Source: an uncultured Christensenella sp.
GTDB lineage: Bacteria; Bacillota; Clostridia; Christensenellales; CAG-917
DNA: 64,000 nucleotides
Assembly (NCBI GenBank): GCA_910577815.1
Contig: CAJTNO010000001.1
Location: forward strand, 294,655-358,654
Direction: 5' to 3'
The position numbers and the translations under genes are program-made. Shown in pieces: positions 25,357 through 33,525 of the stretch (position 1 is its first letter; the number at the start of each line of letters is the position of its first letter). The notes under the pieces are model-generated. The model made no database searches, was not told the DNA's origin, and worked only from the letters and a program-made list of their open reading frames with translations.

Positions 25357-26267
25357 AAAAGTCCGCATCCCTCAAGCTTAACAGAGTGTTGTCGGCGGTT
25401 CTGTTTGCGCTGGGCATAGCCGTGCTTGCGGTATTTATACTGTTTGCGATAGCTCCCGACGCTATTGCGCCTTATAATCCCAAACTCAGCTTCGATACCT
25501 TTCTTGAGCCGTCCGCCGAGCATATCCTCGGCACAAATAACCTCGGCTACGATATTTTATCCGAGCTGATTCACGCCTCGCGTACGACTCTTACGGTGGG
25601 GCTGCTGTCCGCGCTCGTTTGTACGTTTATAGGTACGATAGCGGGTGTTGTAGCAGGCTGCGCAAAGGGGCTGACGGGCGAAATCTTAAACGGATTTATA
25701 AATTTCTTTATAATTATTCCGATGCTTCCGCTTGCTATAGTCATCGGCGCTTATCTGAGCGGAGGAGCCTTAGATACCGTGCTTACGATATCTCTCATCG
25801 GATGGTGCGGCACAGCCCGCGCGGTTAAGGCAAAGACGGAAAAGGTGAAAAATTCGCCTTATATAAGGCTGATGAGGGGACTTGGGTTTTCGCGTATGCG
25901 TATTCTGTTCAGACACGTTCTGCCAAACGTTTTGGACGTGGCGGCGGCAAGATATATAACGTCTGTCGCAAGCTGTATTCTTTTGGAATCCACCCTCGGA
26001 TTTTTGGGAGTGGGCGCGGCAGGCTCTATGTCCTGGGGAGTTATGATAAACTACGCTTACAAGTTCGGCGGACTCGCGCGAGGCGCGTATAATTGGCTGC
26101 TCGCCCCCGGCGTGTGTATTATGCTGCTCGAGCTGGCGTTCCACTTTATAAGCCGATTTATAGAGGACAGACTGTCCGCCGTGCGGGACGGAAGGTCGAA
26201 AAAAGCCTCGGGCGGAGCTATAGGAGCGGACGGCTATGCCGTCGCAGGTGAAAATAGTAAGGGATAA
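25353..26267 (+). CDS. ABC transporter permease (DppC/NikC-like)
   Basis: The 304-residue second permease has an N-terminal segment APDAIAPYNPKL...HILGTNNLGYDILSELIHASRTTL, in which the family's GTD.LGRD is GTNNLGYD. The EAA loop lies at NSPYIRLMRGLGFSRMRILF, then RHVLPN. The ATG at 25353 overlaps the previous stop, with GGAGG 12 bases upstream. The gene continues to 13 bases before larE, consistent with one transcript. Confidence 0.92.
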   Translation: MKKSASLKLNRVLSAVLFALGIAVLAVFILFAIAPDAIAPYNPKLSFDTFLEPSAEHILGTNNLGYDILSELIHASRTTLTVGLLSALVCTFIGTIAGVVAGCAKGLTGEILNGFINFFIIIPMLPLAIVIGAYLSGGALDTVLTISLIGWCGTARAVKAKTEKVKNSPYIRLMRGLGFSRMRILFRHVLPNVLDVAAARYITSVASCILLESTLGFLGVGAAGSMSWGVMINYAYKFGGLARGAYNWLLAPGVCIMLLELAFHFISRFIEDRLSAVRDGRSKKASGGAIGADGYAVAGENSKG

Positions 26268-26280
26268 GCAAGGAGTAGAT

Positions 26281-27834
26281 ATGTGTAAAAATCACGGACA
26301 CGGACGGCTGATAAGCGATATCCGGTCTACGGCGCAAAGAGAGCTTTGCCGCAGACCGGATATTCCCGTTCAAGACGACGGGAGCGTGCGCTCAAGGAGA
26401 GCGGAGCTGAATGAGAAGGACAAAGACAGCCTGCTTGCGCTCGGCGACGCGCTTGCGTATCAGATGAGATATAACGAGGCGCTCGAATATTATGAAAAAG
26501 CAAGGAACGCTTTTCCTAACGATTACGTATGTCACAGAAAATGCGGCGCAAGATATTTATCCGTGCTCGATATAAGCTCGGCGCAAAGAGAATTCCTGTG
26601 GTGCCTGAAACGTACAGATGACGAGCTCGATATACGCTACAGGCTTGCGCTGTGCGCATATTATTCGGGCGATTACGATACTGCGCTCTTGCGCTTCGAG
26701 GAGTGTTACGCACTTTGCAAAAGTAACGGAGAGATGTATGTAGCCGTGCTTTACTGGCATATTCAATGCCTTGTCCGCCTCGGCAGAAGCGTAAAGCCTG
26801 CGCTTGAGATGTGTTGCGACAGGCTTGACTGCGGTCATCATATCGGATATATGCAAACGGTCAGACTGTTTATCTCGGGCGAGGAAAATATCGAAAGCGT
26901 CATAGAGAATGACGACGAGCTTAATTTAAGCATCTATCGCTATGGATATTATGCGTATCTGCTCTATAACGGACGTAAGGACGAGGCGGCGCGTGAGCTT
27001 GACGCCGTGCTTGAGCTGAATACCTATTTTTCATCGTTTGCATATCTCGGAGCATATGCCGAAAAGCAAAGACTGTTGAAGCGCGCGACGGAAAAGCTTC
27101 GCACTTTTTTCAAGGAGCAGAAAAGAATAGCTCTGGCTTTTTCGGGCGGAACGGATTCGGCGTATCTGCTTAGCGAGGCGGTTGACGTAGGCGCGGACTT
27201 CAAAGCTTATTTTGTGCGTACGGGCTTTCAGCCGCAATTTGAATTGGACGACGCAATAAGACTGGCGAAAGAGCTGAAGGCTGATTTTGAAATTATAGAA
27301 GTAAATGCTTTGTCCGATAAGCTGATAACCGCAAACGACGGTGAAAGATGTTATCGCTGTAAGCGCGCAATGCTTGCCGCACTTAAGCAACGGGCGGCTA
27401 ATGACGGATACGAAGTAATTATAGACGGGACAAACGCAAGCGACGATATAAGCGACAGACCCGGATATCGCGCGCTATGCGAGATGGGCGTTTGCTCGCC
27501 GCTACGCGAATGCGGTCTTTCTAAATCCGACGTGCGCGAGCTGTCGAGGAGGCGCGGTCTTTTTACCCGGGATAAGCCCTCGTACTCCTGTCTTGCAACG
27601 AGAATATGCAGGGGGGAGGAGATTACCGCCGAGGCTCTTGAAAGGATAGAGCGCGCAGAAACATTTTTAAATGATATGGGATATTACGATTTTCGGGTAA
27701 GATATGCGGATAGATGTGCGAAAATCGAAATTAAAAGAGGTCAGAACAATAAATTTCAGACTGAAAAACATAAAATATTCGCCGCCTTGTCGCAGTATTT
27801 CGACAGAGTGGAGCAAAGCGATATTTTGAGGTGA
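26281..27834 (+). CDS. larE: LarE-like ATP-dependent sulfur transferase with N-terminal TPR domain
   Basis: LarE supplies the two sulfurs of the nickel-pincer (NPN) cofactor. Here about 265 N-terminal residues form TPR-like helical repeats (ALAYQMRYNEALEYYEKARNAFPND and similar). The LarE domain follows: PP-loop FSGGTDSAYLL, GERCYRCK, DGTNASD, RPGYRAL, and SYSCLATRICRGE. The Cys of SYSCLATR is probably at the site of the sacrificial Cys176 in Lactobacillus LarE. ATG 26281 has AAGGAG 5 bases upstream. It has 517 residues, about twice the usual length. The partner of the TPR part is unknown. Confidence 0.85.
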   Translation: MCKNHGHGRLISDIRSTAQRELCRRPDIPVQDDGSVRSRRAELNEKDKDSLLALGDALAYQMRYNEALEYYEKARNAFPNDYVCHRKCGARYLSVLDISSAQREFLWCLKRTDDELDIRYRLALCAYYSGDYDTALLRFEECYALCKSNGEMYVAVLYWHIQCLVRLGRSVKPALEMCCDRLDCGHHIGYMQTVRLFISGEENIESVIENDDELNLSIYRYGYYAYLLYNGRKDEAARELDAVLELNTYFSSFAYLGAYAEKQRLLKRATEKLRTFFKEQKRIALAFSGGTDSAYLLSEAVDVGADFKAYFVRTGFQPQFELDDAIRLAKELKADFEIIEVNALSDKLITANDGERCYRCKRAMLAALKQRAANDGYEVIIDGTNASDDISDRPGYRALCEMGVCSPLRECGLSKSDVRELSRRRGLFTRDKPSYSCLATRICRGEEITAEALERIERAETFLNDMGYYDFRVRYADRCAKIEIKRGQNNKFQTEKHKIFAALSQYFDRVEQSDILR

Positions 27835-27837
27835 ATT

Positions 27838-28599
27838 ATGGACGTAAAGGAGCTGCTTAATAAGTATAAGGACGGAAAGATAACGGAGGAGCAGGCGATT
27901 AGCGCGCTGAAAGCCAAGCCGTTTGAGGATTTGGGCTTTGCAAAGCCCGATTATCACAGGCATTTAAGACAGGGCGAGAACGAGGTCATATACGGCGAAG
28001 GCAAAACAGCTGCGCAGATTGCGGGTATCGTACAAAATATGACCGCTCACGGTATTAAAAATATCCTTATCACAAGAGTTTCCCCGGAAAAATATGCGGA
28101 GATTTCAGACAGTATAAACGCCGTTTATTATGATACGGCGCGGATTGCGGTTGCGAATCCCGAAAACGTCGAGCGTATCGGCAGCGTTGCAATAGTCAGC
28201 GGAGGGACAAGCGATATTCCCGTTTGCGAGGAGGCCGCCGTTACTCTCGAAGTCCTGGGAAATAACGTATCGAGAATATACGACGTAGGAGTGAGCGGAC
28301 TGCACCGTCTTTTAGCAAGGCTGGACGCGCTTAACGCCGCGGACGTGATTATTGCGGTTGCCGGAATGGAGGGCGCGCTTGCAAGCGTTGTGGGCGGACT
28401 TGCGGATTGCCCCGTTATTGCGGTGCCTACAAGCGTGGGCTACGGAGCTAATTTCGAGGGACTGTCCGCGCTACTTGCTATGCTCAATTCCTGCGCTTCG
28501 GGAGTGTCGGCTGTAAATATAGACAACGGCTTCGGCGCGGGATACCTCGCATCTATGATAAACAAAGCCGTAAACGGAAGAGGGAGGACACGCGCTTGA
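27838..28599 (+). CDS. larB: Nickel pincer cofactor biosynthesis protein LarB
   Basis: LarB carboxylates and hydrolyses nicotinic acid adenine dinucleotide, the first step of NPN synthesis. The 253-residue protein has the LarB N-terminus (LLNKYKDGKITEEQA), then PDYHRHLRQGENEVIYGEGK, and an AIR-carboxylase-like domain with SGGTSDIPV, YDVGVSGLHRL and VAGMEGALASVVGGL. A GAGGTG site precedes the ATG, 3 bases after larE. It overlaps larC by 4 bases. Confidence 0.94.
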   Translation: MDVKELLNKYKDGKITEEQAISALKAKPFEDLGFAKPDYHRHLRQGENEVIYGEGKTAAQIAGIVQNMTAHGIKNILITRVSPEKYAEISDSINAVYYDTARIAVANPENVERIGSVAIVSGGTSDIPVCEEAAVTLEVLGNNVSRIYDVGVSGLHRLLARLDALNAADVIIAVAGMEGALASVVGGLADCPVIAVPTSVGYGANFEGLSALLAMLNSCASGVSAVNIDNGFGAGYLASMINKAVNGRGRTRA

Positions 28600-29378
28600 A
28601 AACAGTTATGTACGTTGATTGTACACGGGGTATAGCCTCCGATATGTTTGTTGCGGCGCTTCTCGACTGCTTTGAAGATAAGGAGGCGGTTTTGCGCGAA
28701 TTGCAGCTTAATATATGCAATAATATGAGTTTAACGGTCGAATGTGCCAAGAGTTATGAAAGGACGGGCTTATTGTTTACGGCAAAAGATAATACATATA
28801 AGAGCGTAAACGGGATAAATGCGCATTGCGCTCACTCGCACAGCGATTTAACGGACGTGCATAGCTTTATTGACGGAACGACCTTTTCACAGAATGTAAA
28901 GAATGCCGCTAAAGGTGTGTATGATATTATCGCTCAAGCCGAGGCGGAGGCGCACGGAGCTACGGTTGACAGTGTACATTTTCACGAGGTCGGACAAAAG
29001 CGCGCGGTTGCGTGCATAGTCTGCGCGTGCGCTTTGGTCGATAAGTTGAACGCGGACAGAGTTGTTTTCTCGGGCATAAACGCGGGCTACGGAAAGGTCA
29101 TCTGCGCGCACGGGGAGGTTGACGTTCCCGCGCCTGCTACGGCGGCCATTTTGAAAAGAGGTATTCCGCATTTTTATATTGACGCGGTCGGCGGAGAGCT
29201 TTGCACGCCTACCGGCGCGGCGCTGGCAAAATATTTTGCTTCGTCGTTTGTTGCGCAAACGGGACTCTCGGAGTTTGCGGATATGCTTCCGACTGCCGCG
29301 GTCGCGCGCGGCGTAGGTCTCGGACGTAGAGATATCGGTATCGCAAACGGCGTTACCGTCACTCTCGCGGGGGAGTGA
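28596..29378 (+). CDS. larC: LarC1-only nickel-insertion protein
   Basis: LarC inserts nickel into the NPN precursor. The 260 residues cover only the N-terminal domain: YVDCTRGIASDMF (usual GISGDM), HFHEVGQKRAVACIV (usual HEVGA.DSI.DI, so acidic residues are lost), VDVPAPATAAIL and GGELCTPTGAALA. The chain ends at GRRDIGIANGVTVTLAGE, the normal domain boundary, so the CTP-binding LarC2 part is missing. A -1 shift at the end adds 7 codons only. The start is TTG at 28596 with GGAGG 8 bases upstream. Activity is uncertain. Confidence 0.82.
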   Translation: MKTVMYVDCTRGIASDMFVAALLDCFEDKEAVLRELQLNICNNMSLTVECAKSYERTGLLFTAKDNTYKSVNGINAHCAHSHSDLTDVHSFIDGTTFSQNVKNAAKGVYDIIAQAEAEAHGATVDSVHFHEVGQKRAVACIVCACALVDKLNADRVVFSGINAGYGKVICAHGEVDVPAPATAAILKRGIPHFYIDAVGGELCTPTGAALAKYFASSFVAQTGLSEFADMLPTAAVARGVGLGRRDIGIANGVTVTLAGE

Positions 29379-29409
29379 GATATGTTTTAATGCGGTAACT
29401 GCGCGAGTT

Positions 29410-29449
29410 CAAAATCCGTCGGATTATCGGCGGATTTTGTCGTTTTATT
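29410..29449 (+). terminator. Terminator of the transporter-lar operon
   Basis: CAAAATCCG (29410-29418) pairs with CGGATTTTG (29431-29439) over a 12-base region that can form an inner stem. TCGTTTTATTT follows. Confidence 0.7.
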
Positions 29450-29581
29450 TATTTGAGCGGCGTTCGGGGAGGTGATGTGCGTCTTAATTCAGACCGTAAG
29501 TAAGTTTAAATAAATATTTATAGAGGAAATGAACAAAATATCGTGTATGCTATTAGCAATACTCAAAAGAAGGTGAATTTT

Positions 29582-30484
29582 ATGAAAGTACAAGATTGGG
29601 CTAACGAGTGGCTTGCCGTTTACATCAAAAATAGGGTGAAAAACAGAACCTATCAGAAGTATCAGCAGGTCCTTACTTCACACGTTTTGCCGCAAATCGG
29701 CGATAAGGAGCTGAATAACGTCAGAGCGCACGATATTCAGCAGCTTATATACGTCGAACTGCTGGAAAACAAGAAACTCGCCGGAAATACCATAAACATC
29801 GCGCTTGCGGTGTGTAAGGGCTTATTCTCAAGCGCGGAGGACGCCGAGATTATCCCCAAAAATCCCTGCGCAAGAATTAAAAGGGTGTCCGTCGAGGAAA
29901 AAAATATCGAGGTCTTTACCGTCCGCGAACAGCATAGGCTTGAATGCGGCGTAAGAGAGGACGGCAGACTCAGAATGTTCGGAATTTTAATCAGTCTTTA
30001 TACCGGACTGCGTCTGGGCGAGCTGCTTGCTCTTACCTGGGACGACGTCGATTTTCAGCGAGGTACGCTTACCGTCAATAAAACCAAGGTGTCGCAATCG
30101 GACGCGGAAACAGGCTACACCTCGCCTAAGACAAAGGCGTCTACAAGAACTATTCCCATTCCTCCAAACGTCATAGCTTTGCTTAAGCTTATGAAAAGGC
30201 ACAGCACCTGCAAATGGGTTGTGGAGTACAACGGAAAACCCATTCACGAGAGGGGCTATCAGGCGCTGTTCGAGAGGCTTCAAAGACGTCTGAATATGCG
30301 TCCGCGCGGATTTCACGCGCTCAGACATACGTTTGCTACACGCGCTATGGAGTGCGGCACCGACTGTAAAACCCTAAGCGAGCTGATGGGGCACTCCAAT
30401 GCTATGATTACAATCAACCGCTATACGCACAGTCTTATGGAAACAAAACGCAAGGCAATAAATAAAATCGCGCGCCGCGACTAA
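29582..30484 (+). CDS. Tyrosine recombinase/integrase
   Basis: The 300-residue protein has an N-terminal SAM-like core-binding domain (NRTYQKYQQVLTSHVLPQIGDKEL). The catalytic domain is complete: Arg in YTGLRLGELLAL, HALRHTFATRAM (H..R), HSNAMITINRYTH with the nucleophilic Tyr. AAGGTG lies 6 bases before the ATG at 29582. It stands alone: no excisionase, relaxase or phage genes lie beside it. It may be an integron-like remnant or a stray integrative-element integrase. Confidence 0.9.
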   Translation: MKVQDWANEWLAVYIKNRVKNRTYQKYQQVLTSHVLPQIGDKELNNVRAHDIQQLIYVELLENKKLAGNTINIALAVCKGLFSSAEDAEIIPKNPCARIKRVSVEEKNIEVFTVREQHRLECGVREDGRLRMFGILISLYTGLRLGELLALTWDDVDFQRGTLTVNKTKVSQSDAETGYTSPKTKASTRTIPIPPNVIALLKLMKRHSTCKWVVEYNGKPIHERGYQALFERLQRRLNMRPRGFHALRHTFATRAMECGTDCKTLSELMGHSNAMITINRYTHSLMETKRKAINKIARRD

Positions 30485-30661
30485 GGCGTTGGGATAATGC
30501 AAATTAGCTATACTCGGGATATGCGGTTATCCCGCCTTTAAGCTCGGCTTAAATTACATCATAAATGAAAAATCCGCGCCGAATATCGGTTAAATTGTCT
30601 TTTACATAAAGCGTGTTGCAAATATTTTTACCTTGTATTATAATATACTTGAGGTGAAGAT

Positions 30662-31117
30662 ATGGAAAACATTATGGTTTGGATTTGGCTTGCCGTAACT
30701 GTTATAGCTATCGTCGTCGAGATTATCACTCCCGAGCTCGTTTCGTTATGGTTTGCAATCGGCGGAATTGTAGGGATTGCTTTTTCATTCATTCCCGGCT
30801 TGCCCTGGTGGGGCGAGATTATTATTTTCGCCGTGCTGTCTATGATACTCCTGCTTTCGCTGCGCCCGGTGCTGTCCAAGTACTTAAAGCGCAAAAGCCT
30901 CGCAACCAACGTCGACAGGCTGATTGGTCAGGATATACGTATGATTACGCAGGCGGATTTCGATAACCTCGGTTCTGCTAAAATCGGCGACGTCGTATGG
31001 AGCGTCAAGTCCGAAAATCAAAGCTCGCTTTTGGCGGACGAGATTGTAAGAATTGTAGCCGTTGACGGAAATAAACTCATTGCCCGTCATATCGAAAACG
31101 CGCAAACAGAAGGTTAA
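30662..31117 (+). CDS. NfeD-family membrane protein
   Basis: The 151-residue protein has hydrophobic helices at the N-terminus (about residues 4-22, 26-45, 49-70) and a C-terminal OB-fold (NfeD/YbbK type, VDRLIGQDIRMITQADF...IARHIENAQ). It partners the SPFH protein encoded 53 bases downstream, as is usual for NfeD-stomatin pairs that organise membrane microdomains. GAGGTG lies before the ATG. Confidence 0.88.
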   Translation: MENIMVWIWLAVTVIAIVVEIITPELVSLWFAIGGIVGIAFSFIPGLPWWGEIIIFAVLSMILLLSLRPVLSKYLKRKSLATNVDRLIGQDIRMITQADFDNLGSAKIGDVVWSVKSENQSSLLADEIVRIVAVDGNKLIARHIENAQTEG

Positions 31118-31170
31118 TCGTTCGATTAGAACGCTAGTATACCTATATTTATATTTGGAGGATTATAAAT

Positions 31171-32139
31171 ATGTTAGCAACTATGCTATGCCTTTCGGGC
31201 GGAGCAATCTTCGGAATCGTAATTTCGATTGTAATTTTGGTTCTGATTATCATACTTGCGACCTGTATCAAGGTCGTACGTCAGTCCACTGCCGTCATCG
31301 TGGAAAGATTGGGTAAGTATCACCGTACGCTTACTACCGGCTTCCACGTCATTGCTCCATTTGTGGACCGTACAAGCAAGCCTATCAGCCTTAAGGAAAT
31401 CGTCGCGGATTTCAGACCGCAGCCCGTTATCACTAAGGATAACGTCACAATGCAAATAGATACCGTCGTTTATTTTTCGATAACCGACCCCAAGCTCTAT
31501 ACTTATGGCGTGGACCGTCCTATCAGTGCAATCGAAAACCTTACCGCTACTACTTTGCGTAACATTGTCGGCGAGCTCGAGCTCGACGAAACGCTGACCT
31601 CGCGCGATACCGTAAACAGCAAGATGCGTATCATCCTCGACGAAGCTACCGACCCGTGGGGAATAAAAATCAACCGCGTCGAGCTTAAGAACATTCTGCC
31701 TCCTAAAGATATTCAGGAAGCAATGGAAAAGCAGATGCGCGCAGAGCGTGAACGCCGTGAAAGCATTCTGAAGGCGGAAGGCGAAAAGAAATCTTCCATT
31801 CTTATTGCGGAAGGCGAAAAGGAAAGTCAAATTCTCCGCGCTCAGGCAGATAAGGAGGCTAAAATTCTTGCGGCAGACGCGGAAAAGCAAGCGCGTATTA
31901 TGGCGGCGGAAGCAGAGAAGGCGGCGCTCATTGCAGAGGGCGAAGGTCGCGCTCTGGCAATCGAGCTTATCAACAATGCCAATCCTAACACTCAATACGT
32001 AACTCTCGAAGGCTTCGAAGCGCTCAAGGTGCTTGCAAACGGACGTTCTACGAAAATTGTGGTTCCCACAGAGATTTCAAACGTCACGGGATTGCTTTCA
32101 AGTCTCAAAGAAACTGTTACGGACGACGCAAATAAATAA
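31171..32139 (+). CDS. SPFH/stomatin-like protein (QmcA type)
   Basis: The 322-residue protein has one N-terminal membrane helix (about residues 9-33), an SPFH domain (VIVERLGKYHRTLTTGFHVIAPF, ITKDNVTMQIDTVVYF), and a long Ala/Glu/Lys-rich coiled coil (residues about 190-260) that drives oligomerisation. It is expected to form membrane-bound rings together with NfeD. The ribosome site is GGAGG. A terminator follows. Confidence 0.93.
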   Translation: MLATMLCLSGGAIFGIVISIVILVLIIILATCIKVVRQSTAVIVERLGKYHRTLTTGFHVIAPFVDRTSKPISLKEIVADFRPQPVITKDNVTMQIDTVVYFSITDPKLYTYGVDRPISAIENLTATTLRNIVGELELDETLTSRDTVNSKMRIILDEATDPWGIKINRVELKNILPPKDIQEAMEKQMRAERERRESILKAEGEKKSSILIAEGEKESQILRAQADKEAKILAADAEKQARIMAAEAEKAALIAEGEGRALAIELINNANPNTQYVTLEGFEALKVLANGRSTKIVVPTEISNVTGLLSSLKETVTDDANK

Positions 32140-32171
32140 GCAAAATTTAATTTGTTTATAATGCAACTATT

Positions 32172-32202
32172 AAAAATCCCAGTTTTACTACTGGGATTTT
32201 TA
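32172..32202 (+). terminator. Terminator of nfeD-SPFH
   Basis: AAAAATCCCAG and CTGGGATTTTT form an 11-bp stem with an 8-base loop and a T-rich tail. Confidence 0.85.
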
Positions 32203-32259
32203 TATAATTTAATAATAAAAAATTAGCAAATGACGGTTGATAAATTTTAAATTATTCTA

Positions 32260-32288
32260 TTGACATATTTTTGGATTTTGTGTAAATT
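32260..32288 (+). promoter_or_regulatory. Promoter of the two-lipoprotein unit
   Basis: TTGACA (32260-32265) and TAAATT (32283-32288) are 17 bases apart, about 30 bases before the lipoprotein start at 32319. This shows that the split gene is set up to be expressed. Confidence 0.7.
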
Positions 32289-32318
32289 TAACCTATAAAA
32301 TCATATCTAAGGACTACT

Positions 32319-33477
32319 ATGGCAAAGCTAAAGTATTATTTAAGCGCGACGATTTTAACAGTGTTTGTAACGCTGTTATTTAGCGCGTGTGACGCGTCAT
32401 CGTCACAATCGACTTTTACCCCCCCCCCCCCGATATTTTTCATATGATGACTATTTAGGCGCGTTAGAGAACGGTTATAACGGTTCATTTTCGGATTTTT
32501 TTATTCAGCATAATCAAATTGAACGTATTGAGATTGTCGATGGCAATATTTATGCTTACATAAGAGGAGACGTCGTTGTTAATTTAGGAGAAGCTAATAT
32601 AAATCCGCCGCAGGGTTCTATCTCCGATACGTATTATCTTCATTTATCATTTGACGATACGATGAATTGTTTAAAAAACTTAACATCTTCGGCACCTTAT
32701 GAAAGTGTTTTTGAGGAGCCTTTTTTTGCTTACTTAAACGATTTACATAAAAATTACGGTGCTAAGTTCAGTCTATATACCTATCTGGATGTTTTGGAAA
32801 ATGTTACCGATAAATATCAGAAAGAATTAGGTTTGGCAAGCAGTTGGTTAAAATTCGGGATGCATTCTACTTCACATTCCGAAAGATTTAATAAAGCTAC
32901 ATACGAAGACGGATTTAATGCCTGGACTAAATTTGCAAAAAACATTTTTAGAATTACCGGGACATTCCGGTCTATAGACAGAATGCCAAGATTGCACTAT
33001 TGGGAGGGGACGGAGGCAGCATTGCAGGGTATGCGCGACGCATTGTGCGGACCTATAGGATTTCTGTCGTCTGAACACGAATGGCCGTCTTATTATCTAA
33101 CTCGTGAACAGCATATGTATGCATATAATCACGACCATATAATCGATTATAAAAACGGTTTGACTTTCGTGGCAACCGATATGAGAATTGATTGGTTTAT
33201 GAAAGATTATACTTCAAATAACGTGTATAGGAAACCAATTAAATCAAATATTTATGATGAACTTGAGTATCGTTTTTCTAATGTAAATTATGCAAGCACG
33301 TTATCTTCATATTTAGTTTTCGGTCACGAATGGATGTATTATGACGGTAAAAAAATCACAGAAGAAAGTAAGGTTTGGATAGAAGATATCTGTAGATTTG
33401 CCTACGACCAAAAAATACCTTTTGATTATCCTCAAAATAAGTCTTTTGGCCCGACACCGTATGATATTCATCAATAA
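32319..33477 (+). CDS. Lipoprotein with NodB-like (polysaccharide deacetylase-type) domain; frame broken at a C13 run
   Basis: ATG 32319, with AAGGA upstream, encodes a lipoprotein signal (MAKLKYYLSATILTVF, then LLFSAC). Thirteen C at 32419-32431 put the following codons out of frame, and a stop comes 5 codons after the run. The downstream frame runs intact to 33477. With 12 or 15 C the product is one 385- or 386-residue protein. The body has NodB-fold-like motifs: LSFDDT, HSTSHSERF, RMPRLHYWEG, and FGHEW. Motif 1 has DDT rather than DDG, so deacetylase activity is unproven. The state here is OFF unless the run length is an error. Confidence 0.7.
32419..32431 (+). repeat. Homopolymer C13 tract (slippage site)
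   Basis: A run of 13 cytosines lies in AT-rich sequence, in a Pro linker just after the lipobox. It is the only homopolymer of this length that I see in the window. Such runs change length by slipped-strand mispairing and are the classic phase-variation switch. Confidence 0.9.
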
Positions 33478-33525
33478 ATTAGGATTAAAAAATTTAGTAA
33501 TAAGTTTATGAATGGAGGAAGGATT

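Noticed and set aside
29360..29400. Programmed frameshift from larC1 into larC2
   Set aside because: The -1 frame stops after 7 codons and the +1 frame runs into the terminator without LarC2-like sequence.
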